Shown here: positions 1-10,638 of the stretch, in pieces | How positions within the stretch are numbered: position 1 is the stretch's first letter | How the letters are laid out: the number at the start of each line of letters is the position of its first letter | From: Candidatus Dormiibacterota bacterium | GTDB lineage: Bacteria; Chloroflexota; Dormibacteria; Aeolococcales; Aeolococcaceae | DNA: 39,956 nt | Direction: 5' to 3' | NCBI GenBank assembly: GCA_003141695.1 | Contig: PLNE01000098.1 | Span: forward strand, 5,287-45,242 | Made by a program: the position numbers and the translations under genes | The notes under the pieces: model-generated | What the model saw: the letters and a program-made list of their open reading frames with translations, nothing else | Database searches by the model: none | Told to the model about the DNA's origin: nothing

Positions 1-231
1 TCGGGCAAACTGACGTGCATGGAGTCGAGCGGAGACATCGCGCAACGGGACCCCGGCGATCCCCACAGGCGACGAGGCAAGTACGGCGTCGACGGAGGTA
101 ACGTCGGCGTACCGATGTTCGCCGTTGTCGAGGCCGGGCTTGCGGGCACGCTGTGGTGGGCGCTGCGCCGTGGCAGGCGCGGCATCGCCAGTGTGGTCGG
201 CCTCGCCAGCCTCACGGTGGCGGTTGCTCAC
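1..231 (-). CDS. Unidentified protein, N-terminal part (runs off left edge)
   Basis: An open frame begins with GTG at 231-229 and stays open for 77 codons to the window edge. The GTG shares the bases GTGA with the cpaF stop codon, which is the usual sign of translational coupling in this genome. The visible protein starts MSNRHREAGEADHTGD, is hydrophilic, rich in Ala, Arg, Pro and His for about 45 residues, then reads DVTSVDAVLASSPVGIAG. No domain is recognised. Its place directly after a CpaF-type ATPase suggests a further component of the same Tad or pilus-like operon, but the usual TadB membrane pattern is not visible in this stretch. The existence of the gene is inferred from the open frame and the overlap. 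Confidence 0.5.
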   Translation of the reverse strand, partial: MSNRHREAGEADHTGDAAPATAQRPPQRARKPGLDNGEHRYADVTSVDAVLASSPVGIAGVPLRDVSARLHARQFAR

Positions 232-2048
232 CGCGGTCCCTCAGCCTGAGCCCCTACTGCTTGTCGATCGCCGGCGCTCTGCTCGCCGGTCGCGGTCTTC
301 CGTCGGGTGACGGGAGTTCGGGTCAACTCCGGGTCAAAGAGCTCGGCCGCGACCATGCTGTCGTAGATGGCCATCTTCTCCATGACACGGGGCAACACTC
401 CGGTCGCCTCGAACCACCCGGCATCTCCATCCTTCACGAATCGATAGATCACCTCGAACCGAGGAGCATCCTCGAGGCCGAAGTGCGGGAGCTCAGCGAT
501 CTGCAGTATTCGCCTTGTACCATCGATCATTCGTGCCTGATGGATGAACAGGTTGATGGACGAGCTCACCTGCGCCCTGATCGCGAGCAACGGCAGGTCC
601 GCTGATCCTGCGATGACCATGGTCTCCAGACGTGACAATGCCTCGGTAGCCGAGTTGGCGTGAATGGTGGACATGCTGCCGTCGTGACCGGTGTTCATCG
701 CCTGCAGCATGTCCAGCGATTTAGCACCTCTCACCTCGCCAACGAGAATGCGATCCGGACGCATGCGCAGGCTGTTGCGCAGCAGCTCGCGCACGTTGAG
801 CTCGCCGCGACCCTCCACACTTGCTGGGTGACATTCAAGCGTCACCACATGGGGGTGATGCAGCTTCAATTCCGCTGAGTCTTCGATGGTGATCACCCGT
901 TGACCATCAGGAATCATGGAGCCCAGAACGTTCATCGTCGTCGTCTTGCCGGCGCCCGTACCGCCCGAGATCAGGATATTGGCTCGACCCCGCACTGCTC
1001 CTTGCAGGAACAAAGCCATCGATGAGCTGAGCGTGGTTTGCCTGATGAGGTCCTCCATCGTCATGGCAAAACTGGAGAACTTTCGAATCGTCAAGATCGG
1101 CCCGTTGGGTGAGACCGGCGGCAGGACCGCGTTGAGTCGACTCCCGTCAGCAAGGCGGGCATCGACCATGGGGCTGGATTCGTCGATTCGCCTACCGGCC
1201 AGTTCAACCAGCTTGCGAATGGTCTCCGAGAGCTCATCGTTGTCGATGAATCGCAAGTCGCTTCGCAGAATTACCCCGTCGCGTTCAAAGTAGACTTCGC
1301 CGGGGCCGTTGACCATGATCTCCGTGATAGTCGGATCCTTGATTAGCGGATCGATCACCCCAAAGCCGACTGCCTGCTGCACGATGAGGTTGGCGACGCC
1401 TTGCTTCTGGTCAGGGGTGAGTTGGATCGGCTCGTTCGCCATGAGCCCGTCCAGCTTCTCCCGTATGGCCGCCTCGAGTGCCCCCGTATCCGAGGAGTTG
1501 GAGATTATCTGCGAAAGGATCTGCTGATAGGTGCTCGCGAGGTGGCGAAGGTTCGGATCGAGTGCCATGGCAGATGTTGGTCCGTACTGCGCTCCCGTGG
1601 GTATCCGATCTCTAGGCGCGTAGACAAACGGGTGCGTCGACTGATCGAACGACGAGGTGTCGCCTTCCTTGAAGTCACTGACGGTCGCGATCGCACGCTT
1701 GGAGATGGCGGCCTTGATGAGCGTGGACAGACCGGGATTCCAGAGGCGGACATGCAGCATCTGGCCAACGTCGGCAAAGAAATCATCGCGGTATGTGTGC
1801 ATGAAACTTCCGTCGACAAGCCGGAGCACGAGCTTCTGGGCCTTCGACCCTTGGCGCGGGTCCTGCTCACTGATCGTGGGATGCTCTTCCCGGACGACGA
1901 CGTACTTCAGAGCGCCGACGGCCACTCGCACGGACTGGATGTTGGTCTGGTTGACAAAGATGGAGAAGTCATCGGCCGGAAGGTCAGCTGCGTCCAGCTC
2001 TCCGTCGATGCGTGCGCCGTCGAGAAAGTAGGCGGTCACCGTTAACAC
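228..2048 (-). CDS. cpaF: CpaF/TadA-type secretion ATPase with extra N-terminal domain
   Basis: A 606-residue type II/IV secretion ATPase that should power assembly of a Tad-type pilus or a related envelope machine at the inner face of the membrane. The P-loop GGTGAGKTT lies near residue 365, the Walker B region ILVGEVRG near residue 436, and the His-box segment STIHANS follows; the N-terminal CpaF domain (VDPLIKDPTITEIMVNGP) is also intact. The first 130 or so residues are not typical of CpaF, look beta-rich and resemble a small regulatory or PilZ-neighbouring domain, making the protein longer than the usual 400-480 residues. The GTG start at 2048 has a good GGAGGA site seven bases upstream. 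The last 25 residues are hydrophilic. The neighbour at 231 overlaps its stop. Confidence 0.93.
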   Translation of the reverse strand: MLTVTAYFLDGARIDGELDAADLPADDFSIFVNQTNIQSVRVAVGALKYVVVREEHPTISEQDPRQGSKAQKLVLRLVDGSFMHTYRDDFFADVGQMLHVRLWNPGLSTLIKAAISKRAIATVSDFKEGDTSSFDQSTHPFVYAPRDRIPTGAQYGPTSAMALDPNLRHLASTYQQILSQIISNSSDTGALEAAIREKLDGLMANEPIQLTPDQKQGVANLIVQQAVGFGVIDPLIKDPTITEIMVNGPGEVYFERDGVILRSDLRFIDNDELSETIRKLVELAGRRIDESSPMVDARLADGSRLNAVLPPVSPNGPILTIRKFSSFAMTMEDLIRQTTLSSSMALFLQGAVRGRANILISGGTGAGKTTTMNVLGSMIPDGQRVITIEDSAELKLHHPHVVTLECHPASVEGRGELNVRELLRNSLRMRPDRILVGEVRGAKSLDMLQAMNTGHDGSMSTIHANSATEALSRLETMVIAGSADLPLLAIRAQVSSSINLFIHQARMIDGTRRILQIAELPHFGLEDAPRFEVIYRFVKDGDAGWFEATGVLPRVMEKMAIYDSMVAAELFDPELTRTPVTRRKTATGEQSAGDRQAVGAQAEGPR

Positions 2049-2367
2049 TGCACTTCCTCCGAGTACGTCAGCAGCCGGCCGCGGTTCGGCGTGGTTTGTC
2101 CTGATCGATCGCCGAGCGATAGCCGGCGTGCCATGCTCTTGGCTTTTGGATCACATTGTCCTCCACCGCCTGGATCTCGTCGTTGCTGTCACTCTCATTC
2201 GACCGCACTGTCCGATCGAATCGATTATGTTCAGGGGTCGACAGCCGCGAAGCGTCCGATCTCAGAGATCGGTCGGCGCGGGTCGATCAGGTCCCGGACC
2301 GAGGCGTCACTTTCGGCGAGCTCGGGGGGCGGGCGGCGGCTTCAACCCGGGAGCCGGCACCGGACCA
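2049..2367. other. Intergenic region upstream of cpaF
   Basis: About 320 bases between the methyltransferase stop and the cpaF start. It holds a perfect inverted repeat, CCGATCTC-A-GAGATCGG at 2256-2272, which could be a weak terminator stem for the methyltransferase gene or a protein site. A CATAAT hexamer on the minus strand near 2225-2230 might serve as a -10 element for cpaF, but no convincing -35 is seen. A 28-codon minus-strand frame (2154-2068) with a GGAGG site is discussed under rejected items. Confidence 0.4.
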
Positions 2368-3009
2368 TCAAGAAGATGCCACCTCCGTCCCCGCTCGTCG
2401 CCGTGCCCAGAAGAGGGAGTGGGTCACCGCCCCGTCGGCGACCCGAGACTCGTCGGTGATGACGAGCCCCGCCGCCCGAACCCAGGCGCGGTAGGCCTCC
2501 AGGTCCGCTTGGCTCCACCACATCGGCGTCCCGCCACCCAGCCAATCCGGCTGCGATCCGGTCCACGCCCGGTCCCCCGCGGTGAGGAGGAGCCATCCGC
2601 CGGGCCGCAGCCAAGTGGCGAGCCTGGCCAGGAAGCCGGGCTGCTCCTCGAGTGGGAGATGGATGATCGCGTAGAGGCAGACGATCGCATCGAAGCTCTC
2701 GGGCGCTTGGTGGAGCTCGGCCATGTCCGCGCAGATGAAGTCGGCCTCGGGCACGAGCCGCCGGGCCCGTCCGAGCTGGACCTCGCTGAAGTCGACGCCC
2801 GTGACCTGGTGCCCCGCCGCGGCGAGCGACCGCGCCACCGGAACCCCGCAGCCGCAACCCAGGTCGAGCACCTCGGAACCGGGAACTAGCCGGCCCAGCA
2901 GCTCGCGGGTCCATGCCAGGTATTCCGCGGGTGCGTCCTCGTCGGCGCGGTAGAGCGTCGAGAGGCGGTCGTAGCCCCTGCGAACCTGCTGCTTAGGGTC
3001 GGGGATCAA
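2368..3009 (-). CDS. Class I SAM-dependent methyltransferase
   Basis: A 213-residue methyltransferase of the small Rossmann type. Motif I is VLDLGCGCGVPVARSLA near residues 47-63, followed by the acidic end of strand beta2 (VTGVDFSEVQL), motif II-like FICADMAEL, and FDAIVCLYAIIHLP in the position of motif IV; LRPGGWLLLTAG is the post-motif. This is the pattern of Methyltransf_11/25 proteins that methylate small molecules, but the substrate cannot be read from the sequence. The start appears to be TTG at 3009, preceded by GAGGGAACG; no ATG or GTG in frame fits better. It stands alone: the next gene upstream is divergent and cpaF is separated from it by more than 300 bases. Confidence 0.85.
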   Translation of the reverse strand: MIPDPKQQVRRGYDRLSTLYRADEDAPAEYLAWTRELLGRLVPGSEVLDLGCGCGVPVARSLAAAGHQVTGVDFSEVQLGRARRLVPEADFICADMAELHQAPESFDAIVCLYAIIHLPLEEQPGFLARLATWLRPGGWLLLTAGDRAWTGSQPDWLGGGTPMWWSQADLEAYRAWVRAAGLVITDESRVADGAVTHSLFWARRRAGTEVASS

Positions 3010-3386
3010 CGTTCCCTCACCGGCAGTCGGAGAACGGTGCTCGTTCCCGGGCGTGAAGTGATCATGTGCCGAGTCTAGTGGTCATGCCCACTCGTCCCCA
3101 ACCGGTTGGCGACCGCCGGGTGTCCGCTGCGTGCACCACCCGCGTCGTCAGCTGCGCCACCATAGACTGGCGGGAGATTCCACTCGGCCTCGGGAGGCTG
3201 GGCCGCGCCCTTGCCCTGAGCCGGCCCTGGACAGGTGCTCCGTCGAATGTCATTCGAGAACACTGGGCCCGCGGGCTGTGCTGTCAACCCTATTTGGGCA
3301 AATTGCGCGACCCCATCGCGCCGGACGGGTTGGAGCGCGTTAAAGCGACACACGCCGGTGAACCTCATCGGCGGTACTCTTGCGAA
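3010..3386. other. Intergenic region between divergent genes
   Basis: Roughly 377 bases between the methyltransferase (minus) and the reductase-like gene (plus). An open frame extends upstream of 3387 in the frame of the reductase but shows no protein-like pattern, so it is treated as non-coding. A TACTCT hexamer at 3375-3380 could be a -10 element placing transcription start close to the ATG at 3387, which also lacks a clear ribosome binding site, so a leaderless transcript is possible. No other motif was recognised. Confidence 0.35.
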
Positions 3387-3935
<549 letters not shown>

Positions 3936-4409
3936 CCATCGGGCTTGCTAGCCCGAGCCGGCCGCATCATGGAGCCCTGGTTCGCGGCTCTTGCGCGCCC
4001 CACCGGAGCGGTTCCCTCCGCGGCGGCCCACAACAACGTCTTGGCCCTGACCGGTCCCCATTAGGACCGCCGACGGCCCCTGCCACTGGCTGCGAGCCGC
4101 TGACCGACGAACACCATACTCATACGACGCAGGCACCAGAGCAGATGTGACCGAGAACTTCGGCTGCCCGGGAGCGTGACAGGCGAAGGGGCAACGGACG
4201 GACCGACCTTCACGACCTCATCTCAGGTCCATCGGCCGCCTCGCCGCCGCCGTTCTACAGAGCGTCACGTTGTGGTCGGACAGCTGCGTACTAGAGGGTG
4301 TGATCTCACTGGTCGGGAGGCTCGTCATGCTGGAGGCCGGGGCGACGACGTTCCGATCGTCCTCGATCCTGCTACTGGCCTTCTGCGGTGTCGATCGGAG
4401 GTCCTGCCG
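3936..4409. other. Intergenic region upstream of lipoprotein gene
   Basis: About 474 bases without a convincing gene. The frame of the downstream lipoprotein is open from 4176, but the translated segment before 4410 carries no signal peptide or domain and the lipoprotein signal begins at the GTG at 4410. A GGAGG site at 4397-4401 serves that start. No terminator or operator was identified. Confidence 0.35.
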
Positions 4410-5951
4410 GTGAGAACGGTGCGCGTGGTTGGCATCCTGCTGGCGGCTGTCCTGGTGGGGTGTGGTACCGGGACCGGGTCGGGACTGGGTGGAACATCCC
4501 CGTTGCCCTCCGAGGGCTCCACCCACGCGCCCTCCCCGACTCCCACGAACTGTCCCCAGGCTGTGTTCGGCAAGCCATGCTTCACCCTGGTTCCCTCCAC
4601 GCCGACAGCAACGCCAGGGCCGATCGCCTACTTACGGCCGACCTCGATGAGCTTCATCGACGACAACCACGGCTGGGTGCTCGGTGCTGCCTGCGACGCG
4701 CGAGGCAATTGCCGCCCCGGTATCGCCCGGACCGACGACGGCGGTGCCTCCTGGTCGCTGCTCCCGTTCCCGTCGGAGGAGGAGCTGGGGGTCGGCAGCA
4801 TTTACTTCTCCTCCATCGACGATGGGTGGCTGATCGACCCCTCGCTGGCGGAAACCACCGACGGCGGGGATACGTGGACGAGTGTCAACCCGCCGGGGGC
4901 AGCTTTGGTGGCGGGGGTCGTCTCGTTCGACGGCTCCGCGTGGGCGGTCAGCGGGTGCGTCGCCTGCGGAACCACGATCTGGGAGTCCCCCGCGCCCGGC
5001 TCGCCCTTCGAGCCGGCACCGTCTCAGCCTCCGAATCCCACCGGGACGAACGCCAGCTTCACCCAGGCAATGGTTGCCGGCTCACATCTCATCCTCTCCG
5101 GCCCGATGAGCGGCGGCGAGATCGCCGCCAGCCCAGACGGTCGGTCGTGGGAACTGGCCGACCTGCCTTCGGCGTGCGTCGGCGACGATCAGCTTGGCGC
5201 CTCCCCAGCGGGCACCTTGCTCGACGTCTGTGCGGTCGAGGTTGGCGGGGGCTTCGCGCCCAAGGAGGCATGGACCTCAACGGACTGGGGATCGCACTGG
5301 ACCCTCCTGAGCCGCAGCATGAATTGGCCGCCTCCGTCGGGTGCTGCACCGATCGGCCAGATCCCGGCATGGGGGTACCCGAACGACATCGCCATGCCGA
5401 CGTCGCTCGACGCCTGGATGTCGATGGACCGGGAGGACATGTACGAGACCCATGACGGGGGGGTGACCTGGACTGCTTCGGCGGTGCCTGGAGAGTTCGG
5501 GGGCAACGCCGCCGGTGCCGGGCAAGTCACCTTCGTCGACGCCACCCATGGCTGGGCGCTCAGTGCAGAGGGCCTGTACGGCACCACCGACGGAAGCCAC
5601 TGGGCCCAGATCACGGTGCTCGGCCCCGTCCCCGGCGCCGCTCCGTCCCCGTCATCCGGACGGCGGATGGCTCTAACCAAGCCCCAGTCCTGGGTCGTCT
5701 CCAATGACATTCCCCAGCGCCGCCCACCCCAGGCGGTCGGGGGGTCGGCGCCCAGGCCCGATCGCGGCATCGGGCCCGCGTGCCCGGGAGCCTCCCACGA
5801 CCCGGGGCATCCCAACTGGGATGAAGGGAAAGTAGCTACCATTCTCATCCTCGCTACCGTCTCGTCGAAATTGGGTAGCACCGCCAGCCCAACCGGTGAG
5901 CACCGGGGTCAGGTCACCCCGCACTCGCACCGGAGGGCATTCCTGCTCTGA
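4410..5951 (+). CDS. BNR/sialidase-like beta-propeller lipoprotein
   Basis: A predicted cell-surface lipoprotein of 513 residues. The N-terminus VRTVRVVGILLAAVLVGCG has a lipobox (LVGC) with the lipidated Cys at about residue 18, followed by a Ser/Pro/Thr-rich linker. The body carries repeated propeller blades of the BNR/Ycf48 kind: FIDDNHGWVLG, RTDDGGASWS, TTDGGDTWTSV, SMDREDMYETHDGGVTWT and FVDATHGWALS, with the Asp-box pattern S/T-x-D-x-G-x-x-W. Such proteins bind ligands or assist protein assembly; no catalytic residues can be assigned. The GTG at 4410 has GGAGG eight bases upstream. The last 95 or so residues are Arg/Pro-rich and unlike the propeller, and lie over three inverted repeats, so the original stop may have been lost. 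Confidence 0.75.
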   Translation: MRTVRVVGILLAAVLVGCGTGTGSGLGGTSPLPSEGSTHAPSPTPTNCPQAVFGKPCFTLVPSTPTATPGPIAYLRPTSMSFIDDNHGWVLGAACDARGNCRPGIARTDDGGASWSLLPFPSEEELGVGSIYFSSIDDGWLIDPSLAETTDGGDTWTSVNPPGAALVAGVVSFDGSAWAVSGCVACGTTIWESPAPGSPFEPAPSQPPNPTGTNASFTQAMVAGSHLILSGPMSGGEIAASPDGRSWELADLPSACVGDDQLGASPAGTLLDVCAVEVGGGFAPKEAWTSTDWGSHWTLLSRSMNWPPPSGAAPIGQIPAWGYPNDIAMPTSLDAWMSMDREDMYETHDGGVTWTASAVPGEFGGNAAGAGQVTFVDATHGWALSAEGLYGTTDGSHWAQITVLGPVPGAAPSPSSGRRMALTKPQSWVVSNDIPQRRPPQAVGGSAPRPDRGIGPACPGASHDPGHPNWDEGKVATILILATVSSKLGSTASPTGEHRGQVTPHSHRRAFLL

Positions 5952-6000
5952 GCAGGTGGGCGTTCAGGAACTGGGGTCAGCTTCGGTGGGGAAATCGGAC

Positions 6001-7062
6001 ATGGTCGAGACCAGGAAACCCAGGACCGCGCTCACCATCTACGACGTCGCCCGCCACGCCGGACTCTCGATCGCCTCGGTCTCCCGGGTCCTCAATGGGA
6101 GCGGCAACCCGCGCTCCGAGACCCGAGAGAAGGTGATGCTGGCCGTCCGGGAGCTGAGCTACATCCCGGATGGGGCCGCTCGGGCGCTCTCCAACGGCCT
6201 CAAGGAGGTGGTGGGCGTCGTCTTCCGCCGCGGTGACGACCTCGGCTTCGAGGATGAGGCCGAGAGCCCGCTGTTCGATGAGGTCGTGACCCGCGGCATC
6301 GAGGCGTCGGCTCAGCGTACGAGCTTCGATGTGCTGATCTCGATGATCGGCACCGGCGACGCCACAGCGCGACTCTCCGGCCTGGCGGGCAAGACCGACG
6401 GCCTCATCCTTCACGATCGTCTCATCTCCGGCGCCGCCCTCGCCCGCCTGGCCGCCCAGCTGCCGGTCGTGATTCTGGTGGGTAAGCCCTCTCCGGAGAC
6501 GATGAGCGTGCGCGCCGACAACCAGGCCGGGATGCGGGCGCTGGTCCGCCATCTGGTCGCCGATCACGGGTACAGGAGCATCGGCTACATCTCGGGCCAC
6601 GCCGACAGTCCCGACAGCCTGGCCAGAGCCGCGGCGCTGGAGATCGAGGCCAGAGACCTGGGCGCTCGGGCCATCACCGGGCCGCGGTGGACGGGCGACT
6701 ACAGCGCCAGGGGAGGGGCGAGGGTGATCGCGACCCTGCTCGGCGAGCATCACAAGCTCCCCCGAGCGATCGTCTGCGCCAATGACCAGACCGCCATCGG
6801 AGTGATGCATGCACTGGATCAGCAGGGCATCCGGGTGCCCGGCCAGGTGGCGGTCACGGGCTTTGACGACGTCGCGGTGGCACGGCATCTCCACCCCACC
6901 CTCACCACGGTGCGGCAGCCGATCCGTGAGATGGGCGTGATCGCCTTTGATCTGCTGCACGCCGCCATCACCGGGGCGCCGGTGGCCCAGCGCGACGTCG
7001 TCCTCCCGGTCGAGCTGGTCATTCGCGAGAGCTGCGGATGCCGCGGCCCCAGGCGGAGGTAG
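6001..7062 (+). CDS. LacI-family transcriptional regulator
   Basis: A 353-residue LacI/PurR-type repressor. The helix-turn-helix is at the N-terminus (TIYDVARHAGLSIASVSRVLNG, residues about 12-33 of the chosen protein), followed by the hinge helix DGAARALSNGL whose Leu normally wedges into a central CpG of the operator. The rest is a periplasmic-binding-like sugar domain, with CANDQTAIGVMHALDQQG and VAVTGFDDVAVARHLHPTLTTVRQP as typical late motifs. The ATG at 6001 (MVETRKPRT) fits the family start; GTG 15 bases upstream is an alternative. A perfect LacI-type palindrome with a central CpG sits about 180 bases after the stop, upstream of the next gene, so it probably represses that secreted protein in response to a sugar. 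Confidence 0.93.
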   Translation: MVETRKPRTALTIYDVARHAGLSIASVSRVLNGSGNPRSETREKVMLAVRELSYIPDGAARALSNGLKEVVGVVFRRGDDLGFEDEAESPLFDEVVTRGIEASAQRTSFDVLISMIGTGDATARLSGLAGKTDGLILHDRLISGAALARLAAQLPVVILVGKPSPETMSVRADNQAGMRALVRHLVADHGYRSIGYISGHADSPDSLARAAALEIEARDLGARAITGPRWTGDYSARGGARVIATLLGEHHKLPRAIVCANDQTAIGVMHALDQQGIRVPGQVAVTGFDDVAVARHLHPTLTTVRQPIREMGVIAFDLLHAAITGAPVAQRDVVLPVELVIRESCGCRGPRRR

Positions 7063-7240
7063 CCGCGCCGGCCGCCACCCGGACAGCGCGCGGCAAGGCC
7101 CGAGTTCGGCTCACCCTCCTCGCCACGGGGTCCGCCTCGACCTCAGCCTCCCCCTGCACGCTGCTTGCGGCGGTGTGGGCGCGCTCGACGTTGTAGGAGG
7201 CGGGGTTGAGGGGGGTCACGTGGATCTCGGCTGGACGGTG

Positions 7241-7254
7241 TGTAAGCGCTTACA
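7241..7254. promoter_or_regulatory. LacI-type operator palindrome
   Basis: TGTAAGCGCTTACA is a perfect 14-base palindrome with a central CpG, the classic architecture of LacI/PurR/CcpA-family operators. It ends five bases before a TTGACA -35 element. The LacI gene at 6001-7062 is the obvious candidate regulator. Confidence 0.85.
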
Positions 7255-7259
7255 AGAAC

Positions 7260-7288
7260 TTGACAAGCGCGTCCCGGATGCCTAGCGT
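7260..7288 (+). promoter_or_regulatory. Predicted sigma-70-type promoter of the beta-helix gene
   Basis: A perfect -35 hexamer TTGACA at 7260-7265 is followed, after 17 bases, by TAGCGT at 7283-7288, which matches the -10 consensus at three of six positions. The operator directly upstream supports the assignment. Transcription would begin near 7295, giving a leader of about 200 bases. Confidence 0.6.
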
Positions 7289-7492
7289 TACCGACGCCCC
7301 GAGCGCGCCGATCATAGCGACGGCACAACCGCCGGGGCGCCGCCGGGGGTCGCGGGGAGCGATCGGGAAGGCCGGAGGTCGAAGGGAGAGGCAGGGCGGC
7401 AGGAAGGCAGGGAGGGCGCCGGGCGCCGATTCTCTGCTGGGAGCCTGCCGCCGCACGTTGGACTCGTCCGCTTACAGGGAGGCACGCGACCG

Positions 7493-9721
<2,229 letters not shown>

Positions 9722-9737
9722 CCTAACACCCGCCACG

Positions 9738-9768
9738 CGCCAGCGCTCTCGCATCGGGAGCGCTGGCG
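9738..9768 (+). terminator. Stem-loop after beta-helix gene
   Basis: CGCCAGCGCTC (9738-9748) pairs perfectly with GAGCGCTGGCG (9758-9768) around a nine-base loop, 17 bases after the stop codon. There is no T-run, so it may act as a transcript 3' end stabiliser or the first of a tandem terminator pair. Confidence 0.6.
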
Positions 9769-9791
9769 TGCGGGGCGGAGCGCCGTTTGAC

Positions 9792-9827
9792 CACAAGACC
9801 GGGAGGAACCTGCCTCCCGGTCTTGTG
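9792..9827. terminator. Strong intrinsic terminator, possibly bidirectional
   Basis: CACAAGACCGGGAGG (9792-9806) and CCTCCCGGTCTTGTG (9813-9827) form a perfect 15-base-pair stem with a six-base loop, followed by CTTTG. It lies between the beta-helix gene and the convergent response regulator gene and could stop transcription from both sides. Confidence 0.8.
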
Positions 9828-9984
9828 CTTTGACGCACTGGCGTCCCACCGGCTCGCAGCGCCTCGACGCCCTGGAATCGTTGGCCCTATCGTGGGAACG
9901 TCCGGAACGAGGGGACCACCGCTTCGCCGGTGTGGGACCGGTTACCCGACCACCCGGAAACGCCCCGTCGTCCTCACCGTGTCC

Positions 9985-10638
9985 TCAGATCATCCGCCGG
10001 TCCATCGCCCAGCGGGTCAGCTCGTAGCGGCTGGATAGCTGGAGCTTGCGCAGCACCGACGAGACGTGGGTCTCCACCGTCTTGGCGGAGAGATTGAGCC
10101 GCACCCCGATCTCCTTGTACGTGAAGCCTCGGGCGATGTGGCGGAGCACCTCGCGCTCTCGGGGGGTGAGCTGGTCGAGTTCGGGGTCGATGCTGGTGGG
10201 CAGATCCCCTCGGAAGGCGTCGAGCACGAATCCCGCCAGGCGCGGGGAGAAGACGGCGTCCCCGCTGTGCACCCGGCGGATGGCGTCCGCCAGCTCGGTG
10301 GGGGAGATGGACTTGGTGACGTAGCCGCGGGCACCGGCACGGATCACCCCGATCACGTCCTCGGGCGCATCGGAGACCGAGATGCCGAGGAAGCGCGTCG
10401 GCGCCGCACCGCGCCGGGTGATGGCCTCAGCCACCGTGGCACCCCCACCACCCGGGAGGTGGACGTCGAGGAGGACCACGTCCGGCTTGAGCGTCGCGAT
10501 CCCGGCGACCGCCTGGTCCACGTCGCCGGCCTCGCCCACGATCTCGAATTCGCCCTCCAGCTCGGCGCGGAGCCCGCTGCGGAAGAGCTGGTGGTCGTCG
10601 ACGAGGAAGAGCCGGGTGCGGGGGGTGGCGGGGCTCAT
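9985..10638 (-). CDS. NarL/LuxR-family response regulator
   Basis: A 217-residue two-component response regulator. The receiver domain shows the acidic pair (FLVDDHQLF), the phospho-acceptor Asp in DVVLLDVHLPGGG and the conserved Lys in GYVTKSISPTEL. The C-terminal LuxR helix-turn-helix is LTPREREVLRHIARGFTYKEIGVRLNLSAKTVETHVSSVLRKL. Its ATG shares ATGA with the stop of the upstream kinase gene, so the two are translated together. The partner is the PspC-fused kinase; together with the divergent LiaF-like proteins they resemble a LiaFSR- or DesKR-type envelope stress circuit. The DNA targets are probably in the divergent region, but no box was firmly recognised. Confidence 0.95.
   Translation of the reverse strand: MSPATPRTRLFLVDDHQLFRSGLRAELEGEFEIVGEAGDVDQAVAGIATLKPDVVLLDVHLPGGGGATVAEAITRRGAAPTRFLGISVSDAPEDVIGVIRAGARGYVTKSISPTELADAIRRVHSGDAVFSPRLAGFVLDAFRGDLPTSIDPELDQLTPREREVLRHIARGFTYKEIGVRLNLSAKTVETHVSSVLRKLQLSSRYELTRWAMDRRMI

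Larger units (their letters stand above)
7063..7492. other. Regulatory region upstream of beta-helix gene
   Basis: A 430-base gap with no gene. It contains the LacI-type operator at 7241-7254, a promoter at 7260-7288, a second operator half-site CGCTTACA at 7469-7476 and the AGGGAGG ribosome binding site at 7476-7482. The stretch 7300-7440 gives a long leader but no further motif was recognised. Confidence 0.6.

Noticed and set aside
2068-2154. 28-codon minus-strand frame (GTG start) with a GGAGG site upstream of cpaF
   Set aside because: Composition is not protein-like, no repeated amino acid suggests a leader peptide, and no second line of evidence was found.
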